Positions 43,244-51,786 of a DNA stretch of 64,000 bases are shown in pieces. This DNA is from an uncultured Bacteroidales bacterium (GTDB lineage: Bacteria; Bacteroidota; Bacteroidia; Bacteroidales; Paludibacteraceae): positions 62,001-126,000 of the forward strand of contig ONND01000003.1 of assembly GCA_900319105.1 (NCBI GenBank), written 5' to 3'. The notes under the pieces were generated by a model. That model saw nothing but the letters and a program-made list of their open reading frames with translations. It was not told the origin of the DNA and made no database searches. The translations under genes were made by a program, and so were the position numbers. Every line of letters begins with the position of its first letter. The stretch's first letter is position 1.

Positions 43244-43426
43244 ATGGCGAAAAAGTCATCCCGTGAACATAGAATATCCATCTTGCTCAATGAGAGCGAA
43301 CGCAAAACATTAGAGCGTTATTGCGAGCAATACGGTGTCGCTAACCGCAGTCGTCTCATTCGCGAGACGCTCATGCGAGCCATCCTCAAGCGGATGGATA
43401 ACGACCAACCCACCCTCTTCGACTAA
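43244..43426 (+). CDS. Ribbon-helix-helix type small protein
   Basis: 60 residues: a basic start (AKKSSREHR), a beta strand RISILLN, and two helices ESERKTLERYCEQYGV and RSRLIRETLMRAILKRM. This is the CopG/Arc-like layout for DNA binding as a dimer. No toxin gene is beside it. Co-transcription with the barrel protein gene is likely, so autoregulation of that gene is conceivable. Confidence 0.65.
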   Translation: MAKKSSREHRISILLNESERKTLERYCEQYGVANRSRLIRETLMRAILKRMDNDQPTLFD

Positions 43427-43444
43427 ATCATACATAACACATAA

Positions 43445-43475
43445 AAAACGCCTCCTGGAAGGGAGGCGTTATCAT
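43445..43475. terminator. Bidirectional terminator between the RHH gene and rpoD
   Basis: AACGCCTCC-TGGAAG-GGAGGCGTT stem-loop preceded by an A run and followed by TATC, between convergent genes. Confidence 0.85.
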
Positions 43476-43482
43476 TCACTCG

Positions 43483-44343
43483 TTATCCGAGATATGTCTG
43501 GAGTATGTGACTCCGCTGGCCGGTATTCAGCTTCTTAATAGCTTTTTCCTTGATTTGGCGCACACGCTCGCGCGTAAGATGTAACTCATCGCCAATCTCC
43601 TCCAAGGTCTTCTCGGGAGTACCGATACCGAAGAACTTACGAAGGATATCTGCCTCACGCGGTGTCAGCGTAGCTAATGCACGACTAACCTCCGTGGAGA
43701 GCGATTCGTTAATCAGACCTCTGTCCGCATTCGGCGAATCTTCGTTGACCATCACATCGATCAAACTGTTATCCTCTCCTTCTACGAACGGAGCATCCAC
43801 GCTCACATGACGACCCGACATCTTCAGCGTCTCGGCAATCTTATCTACCGGGATGTCCAGCATCTCTGCCAACTCCTCAGCACTCGGCTTACGCTCGTTC
43901 TCTTGCTCAAAACGTTGGAAAGCTTTGTTGATCTTATTCATCGATCCTACCTGGTTCAGCGGCAAACGTACAATACGAGCCTGTTCAGCCAACGCCTGCA
44001 GAATCGATTGACGAATCCACCAAACAGCATAGGAGATGAACTTGAAACCACGCGTCTCATCGAATTTCTCTGCTGCCTTAATTAAGCCTAAGTTGCCTTC
44101 GTTAATCAGGTCCGGTAAACTCAAACCCTGATTCTGATACTGTTTTGCGACAGAGACGACGAAGCGCAGGTTACTACGAACCAACTCCTCCAATGCGGTA
44201 CGGTCACCATTGCGAATACGACCGGCCAATTCTACTTCACGATCCACTGTAATCAGCTCCTCTCGTCCGATCTCCTGGAGATACTTGTCAAGACTCGCAG
44301 ACTCACGGTTCGTGATAGATTTTGTAATTTTTAATTGACGCAT
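43483..44343 (-). CDS. rpoD: Primary RNA polymerase sigma factor (RpoD/SigA)
   Basis: The 286-residue sigma-70 factor lacks region 1.1, as usual in Bacteroidota. Region 1.2 is [16 protein letters not shown]; region 2 includes [30 protein letters not shown] and [15 protein letters not shown]. Region 3 has [13 protein letters not shown], and region 4 ends with [17 protein letters not shown]. It is the factor expected to read the TTG / TAnnTTTG promoters listed here. It is transcribed behind tRNA-Arg. Confidence 0.96.
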   Translation of the reverse strand: MRQLKITKSITNRESASLDKYLQEIGREELITVDREVELAGRIRNGDRTALEELVRSNLRFVVSVAKQYQNQGLSLPDLINEGNLGLIKAAEKFDETRGFKFISYAVWWIRQSILQALAEQARIVRLPLNQVGSMNKINKAFQRFEQENERKPSAEELAEMLDIPVDKIAETLKMSGRHVSVDAPFVEGEDNSLIDVMVNEDSPNADRGLINESLSTEVSRALATLTPREADILRKFFGIGTPEKTLEEIGDELHLTRERVRQIKEKAIKKLNTGQRSHILQTYLG

Positions 44344-44361
44344 ATACTATAATATGGTTTG

Positions 44362-44435
44362 TGATCCGGTCGGGATTCGAACCCGAGACCCACAGCTTAG
44401 AAGGCTGTTGCTCTATCCAGCTGAGCTACCGGACC
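44362..44435 (-). tRNA. tRNA-Arg (anticodon TCT)
   Basis: Minus-strand cloverleaf: acceptor GGTCCGG with CCGGATC (one G-T pair), D arm GCTC/GAGC, anticodon stem ACAGC/GCTGT with loop CTTCTAA, and T arm TCGGG/CCCGA with TTCGAAT. It lies 19 bases upstream of rpoD. Confidence 0.95.
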
Positions 44436-44482
44436 GCGCCTAATGGCGCACAAAAGCGTGCCCATTAGGGCAAATTAGGGCG

Positions 44483-44513
44483 CAAAGGTACTGCTTTTTT
44501 TTGAATTATGCAA
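44483..44513 (-). promoter_or_regulatory. Promoter of tRNA-Arg-rpoD
   Basis: Minus strand: TTGCATAATTC (-33 at 44511-44513) and TACCTTTG (-7 at 44483-44490), 20-base spacing, 48 bases before the tRNA. It lies within the trxA-tRNA gap. Confidence 0.8.
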
Positions 44514-44549
44514 GAAAAAAGTGATTTTTATGCCTTTTTACCCGCATTT

Positions 44550-44864
44550 TTAGAGCAGAGTGTCGAAAAGTTGCGCCAAATCTTGCTTGCGACATGCACC
44601 GACATGACGATTTACCAACTCTCCATTCTGGAAGAAAAGCATAGTCGGGATATTCATGATACCGTACTCTTCACACGTATCAGGATTGTCATCCACATTC
44701 AGTTTGCCTACTACCACTTTGCCTTCGTATTCGTTCGACAACTCCTCCAGAATAGGAAGCATCATCTTACATGGGCCGCACCACGCTGCCCAGAAATCTA
44801 CTACTACCGGTTTGCCTGACGCAATCACATCCTTGATGTTAGCGTCCGTGATTTCTACTGTCAT
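44550..44864 (-). CDS. trxA: Thioredoxin
   Basis: A 104-residue thioredoxin with the active site AAWCGPCKMMLPILEEL, the cis-proline segment GIMNIPTMLFFQNG, and a normal length. It donates electrons to ribonucleotide reductase, peroxidases and others and is reduced by TrxB (3145-4110). It overlaps clpC by 4 bases. Confidence 0.96.
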   Translation of the reverse strand: MTVEITDANIKDVIASGKPVVVDFWAAWCGPCKMMLPILEELSNEYEGKVVVGKLNVDDNPDTCEEYGIMNIPTMLFFQNGELVNRHVGACRKQDLAQLFDTLL

Positions 44865-47143
44865 ACTTGTTGTTTTATTGTTTTTAATGTGATTCGTTTT
44901 TGGTTGGGTTTACGCAATAAGATCTCCGTCAGCGGGTCCTCCAGATAGGTCTGCACCGCGCGCTTGACAGGTCTCGCTCCGTTCTTGGTATCGTAACTCT
45001 TGTCCACCAGTTGATCGATCATCTCCGGCGCTACACTCAGCTTATGTCCTTGCGTCTTAAGACGCTGCTGGAGCAAACCGATCTCGATACGTACAATCTG
45101 ACCGATTGTGTCTTTGCTCAGTGGTTCAAAAGTAACTACATTATCGATACGATTGACGAACTCAGGCGGGAACTGCTTCTGCAACGCTTTGAGGAGCATC
45201 TTGTTGGTCTCTTTCTGATCCATCTGTCCGGCACTGAAACCAACGCCGCTACCGAACTCCTGCAACTGACGCGTTCCTACGTTACTCGTGAGCACGATGA
45301 TCGTGTTGCGAAAATCGACATTATGTCCCTGACGGTCGGTCAAACGGCCTTCGTCCAATACCTGTAACAGGATATTGAAGATATCCGGATGGGCTTTCTC
45401 AATCTCGTCAAAAAGGATGATTGAGTATGGTTTGCGGCGCACGGCCTCTGTCAGCTTGCCGCCGTCCTCATGTGCCACATATCCCGGAGGAGCTCCTACC
45501 AGCAGACTCACCGTGTGCTTCTCCATATATTCCGACATATCGAATCGTATCAGCGCCTCTTTGCTGCCGAACATCTCCTCCGCCAGACATTGCGCAAGAT
45601 AGGTCTTGCCGACGCCCGTCTGCCCCAGGAAGAAGAACGTACCGATTGGTCGCTTCGGGTCGCGCAGACCCAAGCGGCTGCGCTGGATAGCCTTAACTAC
45701 CGTGTCAACGGCTTTGTCCTGACCGATGATCTTATGACGCAGGGTCTCCCCTAAGGTACGCAGCCTTTCGTTCTCTGCCGTAGCTACGCGCTGAACGGGA
45801 ACACCGCTCATCATGCTGACTACTCCCGCGACATCTTCGGTCGTGATTGTATAGGCATCTTTCGGTTCCTCGGCTCCTTGCTGCCGCGCATGGCTCCGTG
45901 CGCCTACCTCGTCCATGACATCTATCGCCTTGTCCGGGAAAGCACGGTCCGTGAGGTATCGTTCGCTCAGCCCCACACACGCTTTCAACACTTCGCGTGT
46001 ATAGATGACGTGATGATAATGTGCATAATGCTCGCTCAGGTGCGTCAATATATCAAAGGTCTCATCGCCCGTCGTCGGACGGACCTGCACTTTCTGGAAA
46101 CGACGCTCCAATGCACCATCTTTCTCAATCGACTTGGCGAACTCCGCCGTTGTGGTAGCACCGATACATTGTACCTCGCCGCGCGCCAATGCCGGCTTTA
46201 GGATATTCGCGGCATCCAGTGATCCCGAAGCATTGCCGGCGCCGATGATCGTATGGATCTCGTCGATAAAAAGGATGATCTCCGGGTGTTCGCGCAGTTC
46301 GGTGATGACGTTCTTCATGCGCTCTTCGAACTGGCCGCGGTATGTCGTACCGGCTACCATCGATGCGATATCCAAGGTCACGATACGCTTGCCGTGCAGC
46401 GCACCCGTTTGATCGTTCATGATACGCAGTGCCAGCCCCTCTACGATAGCGGACTTACCTACCCCCGGCTCACCAATCAGGATAGGATTGTTCTTCTTGC
46501 GGCGGCTCAGGATCTGCACCACACGCTCTATCTCCACCTCGCGTCCTACTACCGGATCCAACTGACCGCTTTCCGCCAGTTTGGTCAGGTCGCGACCAAA
46601 CTTATCCAAAGCAGACGTATTGCTTTTTTTGCCTTTCTTCTGCGGTGCTTCGGCTTGCCAGTTCGGTTCGTTCACATCGCCTAACTGGTTATTGCCGTTA
46701 GTCGGTACCTCTCCGCTGTAATGCGGCTGGCCGTATAGTTCCACTAATTGGTCAAAACTGATTCCCCATGCCTCTTCCAGATACGAAGCCACCGGATTGA
46801 TCTGCTCGCGCATGATCGCTAACAGCAGGTGAACCGAGTTAACAGCGTCCGACTGATACTCACGGCTGATTCCCTCTGCGATATGCAGGATACGATCCGC
46901 CTGGATGGTACGTTGCTGCGGTGTGCCGGAGATAACTGATAGGTTGCGTAATTGCTGCTCAAAATAAGCCTTACCTTCCTCCGGTCGGAAGGAAGTACGG
47001 AGCAGCAGGTCATATGCCGAGCATTCCACTAACCGTAGAATGGCCAGCATAAAATGCGCAATATCCGTTTTGTTGCTCTGCAGACGTTCTGCTTCCTCTT
47101 GCGCATAAACGATGATTCGATTCAAATTTTGTGTAATAACCAT
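44861..47143 (-). CDS. clpC: ATP-dependent Clp protease ATP-binding subunit, ClpC-type
   Basis: A 760-residue AAA+ unfoldase. Two Clp-N repeats (about residues 1-140) are followed by a linker. The first ATPase has [18 protein letters not shown] and [14 protein letters not shown]; a short middle domain follows; the second ATPase has [15 protein letters not shown] and [13 protein letters not shown]. No ClpP-docking tripeptide was checked beyond the GF context (SGVGFSAG), which is compatible. The middle domain looks shorter than in ClpB, so ClpA/C type is preferred over the disaggregase. Co-transcribed with trxA. Confidence 0.9.
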   Translation of the reverse strand: MVITQNLNRIIVYAQEEAERLQSNKTDIAHFMLAILRLVECSAYDLLLRTSFRPEEGKAYFEQQLRNLSVISGTPQQRTIQADRILHIAEGISREYQSDAVNSVHLLLAIMREQINPVASYLEEAWGISFDQLVELYGQPHYSGEVPTNGNNQLGDVNEPNWQAEAPQKKGKKSNTSALDKFGRDLTKLAESGQLDPVVGREVEIERVVQILSRRKKNNPILIGEPGVGKSAIVEGLALRIMNDQTGALHGKRIVTLDIASMVAGTTYRGQFEERMKNVITELREHPEIILFIDEIHTIIGAGNASGSLDAANILKPALARGEVQCIGATTTAEFAKSIEKDGALERRFQKVQVRPTTGDETFDILTHLSEHYAHYHHVIYTREVLKACVGLSERYLTDRAFPDKAIDVMDEVGARSHARQQGAEEPKDAYTITTEDVAGVVSMMSGVPVQRVATAENERLRTLGETLRHKIIGQDKAVDTVVKAIQRSRLGLRDPKRPIGTFFFLGQTGVGKTYLAQCLAEEMFGSKEALIRFDMSEYMEKHTVSLLVGAPPGYVAHEDGGKLTEAVRRKPYSIILFDEIEKAHPDIFNILLQVLDEGRLTDRQGHNVDFRNTIIVLTSNVGTRQLQEFGSGVGFSAGQMDQKETNKMLLKALQKQFPPEFVNRIDNVVTFEPLSKDTIGQIVRIEIGLLQQRLKTQGHKLSVAPEMIDQLVDKSYDTKNGARPVKRAVQTYLEDPLTEILLRKPNQKRITLKTIKQQV

Positions 47144-47168
47144 ATATCTTTCCTCTGTTATCTTTCTT

Positions 47169-49121
47169 CTAATTATAAAAATGCCATGCCACGCCGGCGC
47201 GGAAGATATCGCGGTTCGTCGGATAGTCCGGCATAGCCAGGTAGTTTGTGTTCTTTTGCATGAATAGTCGGTTCAGGTGTTGGTAGTGCGCAAAGAAGCG
47301 CAGACGGATAGAGCGTACATAGAAACTGGCGTACGCACTCATCCATGGATAATTGCCGATAGTAGCGTCCTGCTGGGTGGCAAACAGACCCGTTGCCGGA
47401 CACAAAACCGGCGCTTGATAGCGTGTGAAATAACGCAGGTCCACACCGATCTGCGCATCCATTGCACGCTTGAACCAGGAGCCGTGGTAATACAACCGGT
47501 GTTGCAGGATCACCAGCGGCACAGGTAGCACCTCGCTGTTGGTGGTATGCTGGATGACCACGCGGTTCTCCAGATTGATCCACGGCGTTGTGATGTCGGC
47601 GGTGATATCGCCCGTGATGATCTGGACACTGCCGCCGTACTGATACGGCTTCCAGTCCGCGGCAGAGACATAAATAGGATGGGTTCGGTTCTCAAAACTG
47701 AAATCAATACGAGGCTTGAACCACTTGGTCGGATACGCGATAGCCGCGCCGCCTAAGAAACGGTACGTGAATCCGAAATCATTCTGCCATTGGAGGTGGT
47801 TGGAACTGAAATTCTCCAGATACGGATTCGGAGTAATACTCTTGGCTACCGCCCGTGCACTGATCTGCAGTTCGTTACCGCCCACTTTGAACTTGGTATC
47901 AATCTTACCATGTACATCAAACTCTCCGATTTTACGTCCCACTACGCATACCTGACCTTCTACATGATACAACACATGCGCGCCGCTGTGCTTGTGGATG
48001 GCTCCGCCAACAAATGTGCTGTTATACCATTTATAGGCATACGGTTTGTCGATGTCGTAACATAGAGAATCGCGCAGAAAACGCTGACACTCATTCATCG
48101 CGAAGACCGATACGCCGAACTTCAGTTTGGTATTGAACGCCTCGGTCAGCGTCACCGCCAGACTATTCCGGATTGTCAGTACATCCGTCGTGTCTCTGGT
48201 GCTGATGGTGTCGAAATAAGTATGCTCGTAGAACTCCCGCTCGGCGTTTTGTTCGATATATGCGCGGTTGGAGTTGTTCACCTCGAAGACGTGCGAGAAC
48301 GTGATCAGCGGGATGTGCTGGATCTTGACGGTATCTTTCTTGACGCGTCGTCCGTCCTCCACTACCTCGATGGAGTCAATATACTCGCGTTCCTTGGTGA
48401 TGGCATATTGGTTGTGCAGATACCCGCTCAGATACCGGTAAGCGGTCATACCTTTCATCCGAACCGGTATATCCTCTGCATGTAACTTACCCTCCAGGTC
48501 CGCCAGGTCCTTGATTCCTCCGTTACTGAACGATTTGAGGCGGGTCCAACTGAAAGCTCCGTGCATGCTATAGTGCTTGCCGTCGTAACTGCCCCACACG
48601 GTTCCGCGGAAATCCTTACCCGATGTATTGGCATAATGACCTGCCGAATGAAGATATTCCATCTCCACGCCTAAGTTGATCTGGCGGTTCAAGTTGCCGG
48701 TAAAAAGGAAACTGACGTCGTTCTCATCATGACCGTTGATAAAACTGCGCTTGTACGCAATAGACGAATACGGTGTAGTCGTATTGAAATAGCGCTGTTG
48801 CTGTGGCGTCACGACGTAAGGGGTCCAACACCATGCGAACGGATCGTCAATCGTATATTGCCGCTCCTGAACGATACGGGACTCGATCGGAGACACCAGC
48901 ACATTGCTGTTCATGGCGTTGCTCATCGAGTAGCGGGACTCGATATCCAAGTCGTAATAATTGAGCATCACCGTATCCCGGCCAAACGGAACTGTATCGG
49001 CCACAGCAGCAGACGTAGGCATGGTCCACGTCTTCACTACCGTTCGCGTACGGGGCGGCTTGGCAGCGGCCATAATGGTCGCTGCCAACAGCACTAATAC
49101 TATGAATATCCGTCTATTCAA
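47169..49121 (-). CDS. Putative porin (Bacteroidota outer membrane family)
   Basis: A 650-residue outer membrane protein with signal peptide RRIFIVLVLLAATIMAAA. The N-terminal part with DTVMLNYYDLDIESRYSMSN and TPYSSIAYKRSF matches the Bacteroidota putative porin family. Alternating hydrophobic beta-strands run to the end (RDIFRAGVAWHFYN), with a terminal aromatic-Asn. Substrate unknown. It precedes clpC by 25 bases and follows the GH57 gene. Confidence 0.8.
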   Translation of the reverse strand: MNRRIFIVLVLLAATIMAAAKPPRTRTVVKTWTMPTSAAVADTVPFGRDTVMLNYYDLDIESRYSMSNAMNSNVLVSPIESRIVQERQYTIDDPFAWCWTPYVVTPQQQRYFNTTTPYSSIAYKRSFINGHDENDVSFLFTGNLNRQINLGVEMEYLHSAGHYANTSGKDFRGTVWGSYDGKHYSMHGAFSWTRLKSFSNGGIKDLADLEGKLHAEDIPVRMKGMTAYRYLSGYLHNQYAITKEREYIDSIEVVEDGRRVKKDTVKIQHIPLITFSHVFEVNNSNRAYIEQNAEREFYEHTYFDTISTRDTTDVLTIRNSLAVTLTEAFNTKLKFGVSVFAMNECQRFLRDSLCYDIDKPYAYKWYNSTFVGGAIHKHSGAHVLYHVEGQVCVVGRKIGEFDVHGKIDTKFKVGGNELQISARAVAKSITPNPYLENFSSNHLQWQNDFGFTYRFLGGAAIAYPTKWFKPRIDFSFENRTHPIYVSAADWKPYQYGGSVQIITGDITADITTPWINLENRVVIQHTTNSEVLPVPLVILQHRLYYHGSWFKRAMDAQIGVDLRYFTRYQAPVLCPATGLFATQQDATIGNYPWMSAYASFYVRSIRLRFFAHYQHLNRLFMQKNTNYLAMPDYPTNRDIFRAGVAWHFYN

Positions 49122-49136
49122 TTTTACTACTCATCC

Positions 49137-49172
49137 CTATCCCCCTCCTTTTAGGGAGGGGTTAGGGGTAGG
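49137..49172. repeat. Family D repeat between the porin and GH57 genes
   Basis: CCCCCTCCTTTTAGGGAGGG stem followed by the half copy GTTAGGGGTAGG, in the non-coding gap. This form of the repeat is intergenic. Confidence 0.8.
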
Positions 49173-49175
49173 CTT

Positions 49176-50441
49176 TTATTTTTTCTTCTTCAGCTTAGCC
49201 TGCAGCTCCTGAATCTCTTCTTCCTGGTTACGGATCGTCTTGAGCAACTCGTTCAACTCCTCATTCTCAATCGTCGTCGGGTATTGCTCCTCTACACTCT
49301 GCAGGAAATCGGACAGCACATTCATATAGTTGATGAATGCGTCGTAAGCCGATTCATACTGCGTCTCGCCTTGGTCGATATGATTCATGTTATGCAGATA
49401 GTTCACATCTTGCAGGCGAAGCCAGTTGGTCTTCAGGTTCTTGTCTTGGCAAAGATGCACACGCTCTGCCACGGCATACAGTTTATGGATAGCCTCTTGC
49501 TGCAAGTCATTGCCGGCATAAACGCTCAGGTCTTTTGCCTCGCCGCTCCAGGTCAGCGGATACGGACTGGACAGCACATCCTCCGCAGCCAGTTTCTTGG
49601 CAGCCTCAGCCGGCGTCATGAAGCCCATCTCGCGCTCCAATACATAGTACGGCAATGCCTTGAGGAAATCGAAGATACCGGTACCGGCATTCTGGCGAAC
49701 ACCGAACGTCTCGGCACCTACCCATATATTGATGATGTCCTCGCCTTCCGGAAGAGCCTGCAGCTGGTTCGCATATTTCTCTGCATCCATCGGGAAATTG
49801 CCCCAGTTCGGATCCGAGAAATGGAAACTCAACTCATCGCTAAGGTTCGCATTGCGCAACAGCACTTTCATCTTCGGAGCACCCGCAGACTGATAAACCT
49901 TGTTCGAGGTCTTCCAACTCAGCACATGCTTAGCGCCTTCGGTCATGATCGTCTTGTAACCCATCTTGTTCAAGTTATAAGCCGTCTCGTCCGTGTACAG
50001 CAACTCGGTATTCCATACCGTCTGTGCCTTCACTCCAAGGATAGACTCCAATAACTCGCCTTGTTTCTTGAGCTGGCTCTTGAATTCATCCCAGTTGTAC
50101 TCTGAAGCTAATGAATAGCTGTACGGCGTAGCGGTGAACTCAACGCATTTGGTAGCCGCCAGTTCCTTGAGGATATCAATCATCTCAGGATTGAACTGCT
50201 CGAACATCTCAATCATCGTACCACTGACGCTAAGGGCGCAATGGAACTTACCCTTACTCAGGTTGATCATGTCCTTGATCGTGTTGCACAACGGCAGATA
50301 AGAGGTATTAACCAGCCAGTTTACATGTTCCTCAGTGGTCATGTCGTCATAGTAGTAATGATCATGACCGATTTCAAAGAAACGATAGCGCTTCAGACGA
50401 TACGGCACATGCATCTGGAAGCAAAAACATATATTTTTCAT
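49176..50441 (-). CDS. GH57 family alpha-amylase-like glycoside hydrolase
   Basis: A 421-residue (beta/alpha)7-barrel protein of family GH57, part of the glycogen cluster. Seen are CFCFQMHVPYRLKRY at the start, VWNTELLY with the expected nucleophilic Glu, and ETFGVRQNAGTGIFDFLKALP. As I recall the family, the last motif is usually D-x-E-T-F-G with Asp as acid/base; here the position is Gly (WVGAETFG). The C-terminus is a charged coiled coil (NQEEEIQELQAKLKKKK). It may be a debranching, branching or transferase enzyme, or a catalytically weakened homologue. Confidence 0.82.
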   Translation of the reverse strand: MKNICFCFQMHVPYRLKRYRFFEIGHDHYYYDDMTTEEHVNWLVNTSYLPLCNTIKDMINLSKGKFHCALSVSGTMIEMFEQFNPEMIDILKELAATKCVEFTATPYSYSLASEYNWDEFKSQLKKQGELLESILGVKAQTVWNTELLYTDETAYNLNKMGYKTIMTEGAKHVLSWKTSNKVYQSAGAPKMKVLLRNANLSDELSFHFSDPNWGNFPMDAEKYANQLQALPEGEDIINIWVGAETFGVRQNAGTGIFDFLKALPYYVLEREMGFMTPAEAAKKLAAEDVLSSPYPLTWSGEAKDLSVYAGNDLQQEAIHKLYAVAERVHLCQDKNLKTNWLRLQDVNYLHNMNHIDQGETQYESAYDAFINYMNVLSDFLQSVEEQYPTTIENEELNELLKTIRNQEEEIQELQAKLKKKK

Positions 50442-50461
50442 ACTATTAATTTTTAATTCTT

Positions 50462-50522
50462 AATAATCTTTTGTCTTTGAGCTCGCGCCATGCGAGCGGT
50501 CTTTTGTCTTTAAGCGAAGCGG
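50462..50522. repeat. Hybrid of family G and family C repeat
   Basis: TCTTTTGTCTTTGAG, a hairpin CTCGC-GCCAT-GCGAG, GGTCTTTTGTCTTTAAGCG and AAGCGGTC. It combines the GTCTTTT word with the variable mini-hairpin of family C. It fills the GT4-GH57 gap. Confidence 0.75.
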
Positions 50523-50523
50523 T

Positions 50524-51786
50524 CTACAAGGTATGATTAATCACTCCGTCATAAATGCGGCGGACCTTGAGTCCTGCGTCAGACCATTTGATGTTATTCA
50601 CCTCTTCGCGGCCTAACTCATGCAGACTCTTGTACATCGCCGGATACTTGACGATCGCGTAGATAGCGTCCGCCATTGCGTCAATATCCCAGTAGTCGGT
50701 TTTGATGGCGTGTTGCAGGATTTCCGCGCAGCCGGACTGATGGCTGATGATCGACGGACATCCTACCTGCATCGCCTCCAACGGACTGATTCCGAACGGC
50801 TCACTCACACTCGGCATGATATAGACGTCGCTCATCGCTAACATCTCCTGTACCTGTTTGCCGCGCATGAAACCCGGGAAGTGGAACTTGTCGGCGATAC
50901 CGCGTTTGGCTACGAGGTCTATCATCTCCGTCATCTTGTCGCCCGAACCGGCCATGACGAAACGGACACCGTCCGTCTTGCTCAGTACGCGCGCTGCTGC
51001 TTCAACGAAATACTCCGGACCTTTCTGCATCGTGATACGACCAAGGAAAGTAACCAACTTGTCCTTGCGCTCCGGTTTCTTGAACTCCTCCGGATGAGCC
51101 AAAGGCTCTACGGCGTTGTGTACGGTGCTCACTTTGCGCGGGTCTATACCGTATTTCTCAATCACCGTGTTACGCGTCAGGTTACTAACACATATGATAT
51201 GATCAGCTATGTCCATACCGCGTTTCTCAATCGCATATACCGTCGGATTCACATTGCCGCGGCTGCGGTCGAAATCCGTTGCATGCACATGGATCACGAG
51301 CGGTTTGCCGCTGATCTGCTTCGCAAACACACCCGCCGGATAAGTCAACCAGTCGTGGCTGTGGATAATATCGAAATCCAGACTATGCGCCAGCACACTC
51401 GCTACGGCTTCGTAGTTACCAATCTCTTCAATCAGGTTGTCCGGATAGCGACCCGAGAATCCTACGCAACCCAGGTCATCCGTTCCGATTCGGCGGTAGT
51501 CATAACGAATACCATCGCGCAAGTGATAGTACTCCTCCGGACTCATCTTACCTTCCATCCGTTGCTTGACGTAGTTATAGTCCGCGTCTTTCCAGACAAT
51601 AGGTACACTGTTGGCGCCGATGATACGCAAGAATGACTGATCTTCATCACCCCACGGCTTCGGGATGACGAACGTAATCTCCATGTCCGGCTGTTGCGCC
51701 ATACCGCGGGTCAGACCGTAACTGGCGGTTCCTAAACCTCCTAAGATATGAGGAGGAAACTCCCATCCAAACATTAACGCTTTCAT
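50524..51786 (-). CDS. GT4 family glycosyltransferase of the glycogen cluster
   Basis: A 420-residue GT-B glycosyltransferase: MFGWEFPPHILGGLGTASYGL (donor-loop glycine motif), SHDWLTYPAG, IHVHATDFDRSRG, GRITMQKGPEYFVEAA and SVSEPFGISPLEAMQVG (the E-x7-E motif). Members of this type sit beside GH57 and debranching enzyme in Bacteroidota and are annotated as glycogen synthases. It overlaps the debranching gene by 4 bases. The donor sugar nucleotide is not determinable by eye. Confidence 0.87.
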   Translation of the reverse strand: MKALMFGWEFPPHILGGLGTASYGLTRGMAQQPDMEITFVIPKPWGDEDQSFLRIIGANSVPIVWKDADYNYVKQRMEGKMSPEEYYHLRDGIRYDYRRIGTDDLGCVGFSGRYPDNLIEEIGNYEAVASVLAHSLDFDIIHSHDWLTYPAGVFAKQISGKPLVIHVHATDFDRSRGNVNPTVYAIEKRGMDIADHIICVSNLTRNTVIEKYGIDPRKVSTVHNAVEPLAHPEEFKKPERKDKLVTFLGRITMQKGPEYFVEAAARVLSKTDGVRFVMAGSGDKMTEMIDLVAKRGIADKFHFPGFMRGKQVQEMLAMSDVYIMPSVSEPFGISPLEAMQVGCPSIISHQSGCAEILQHAIKTDYWDIDAMADAIYAIVKYPAMYKSLHELGREEVNNIKWSDAGLKVRRIYDGVINHTL

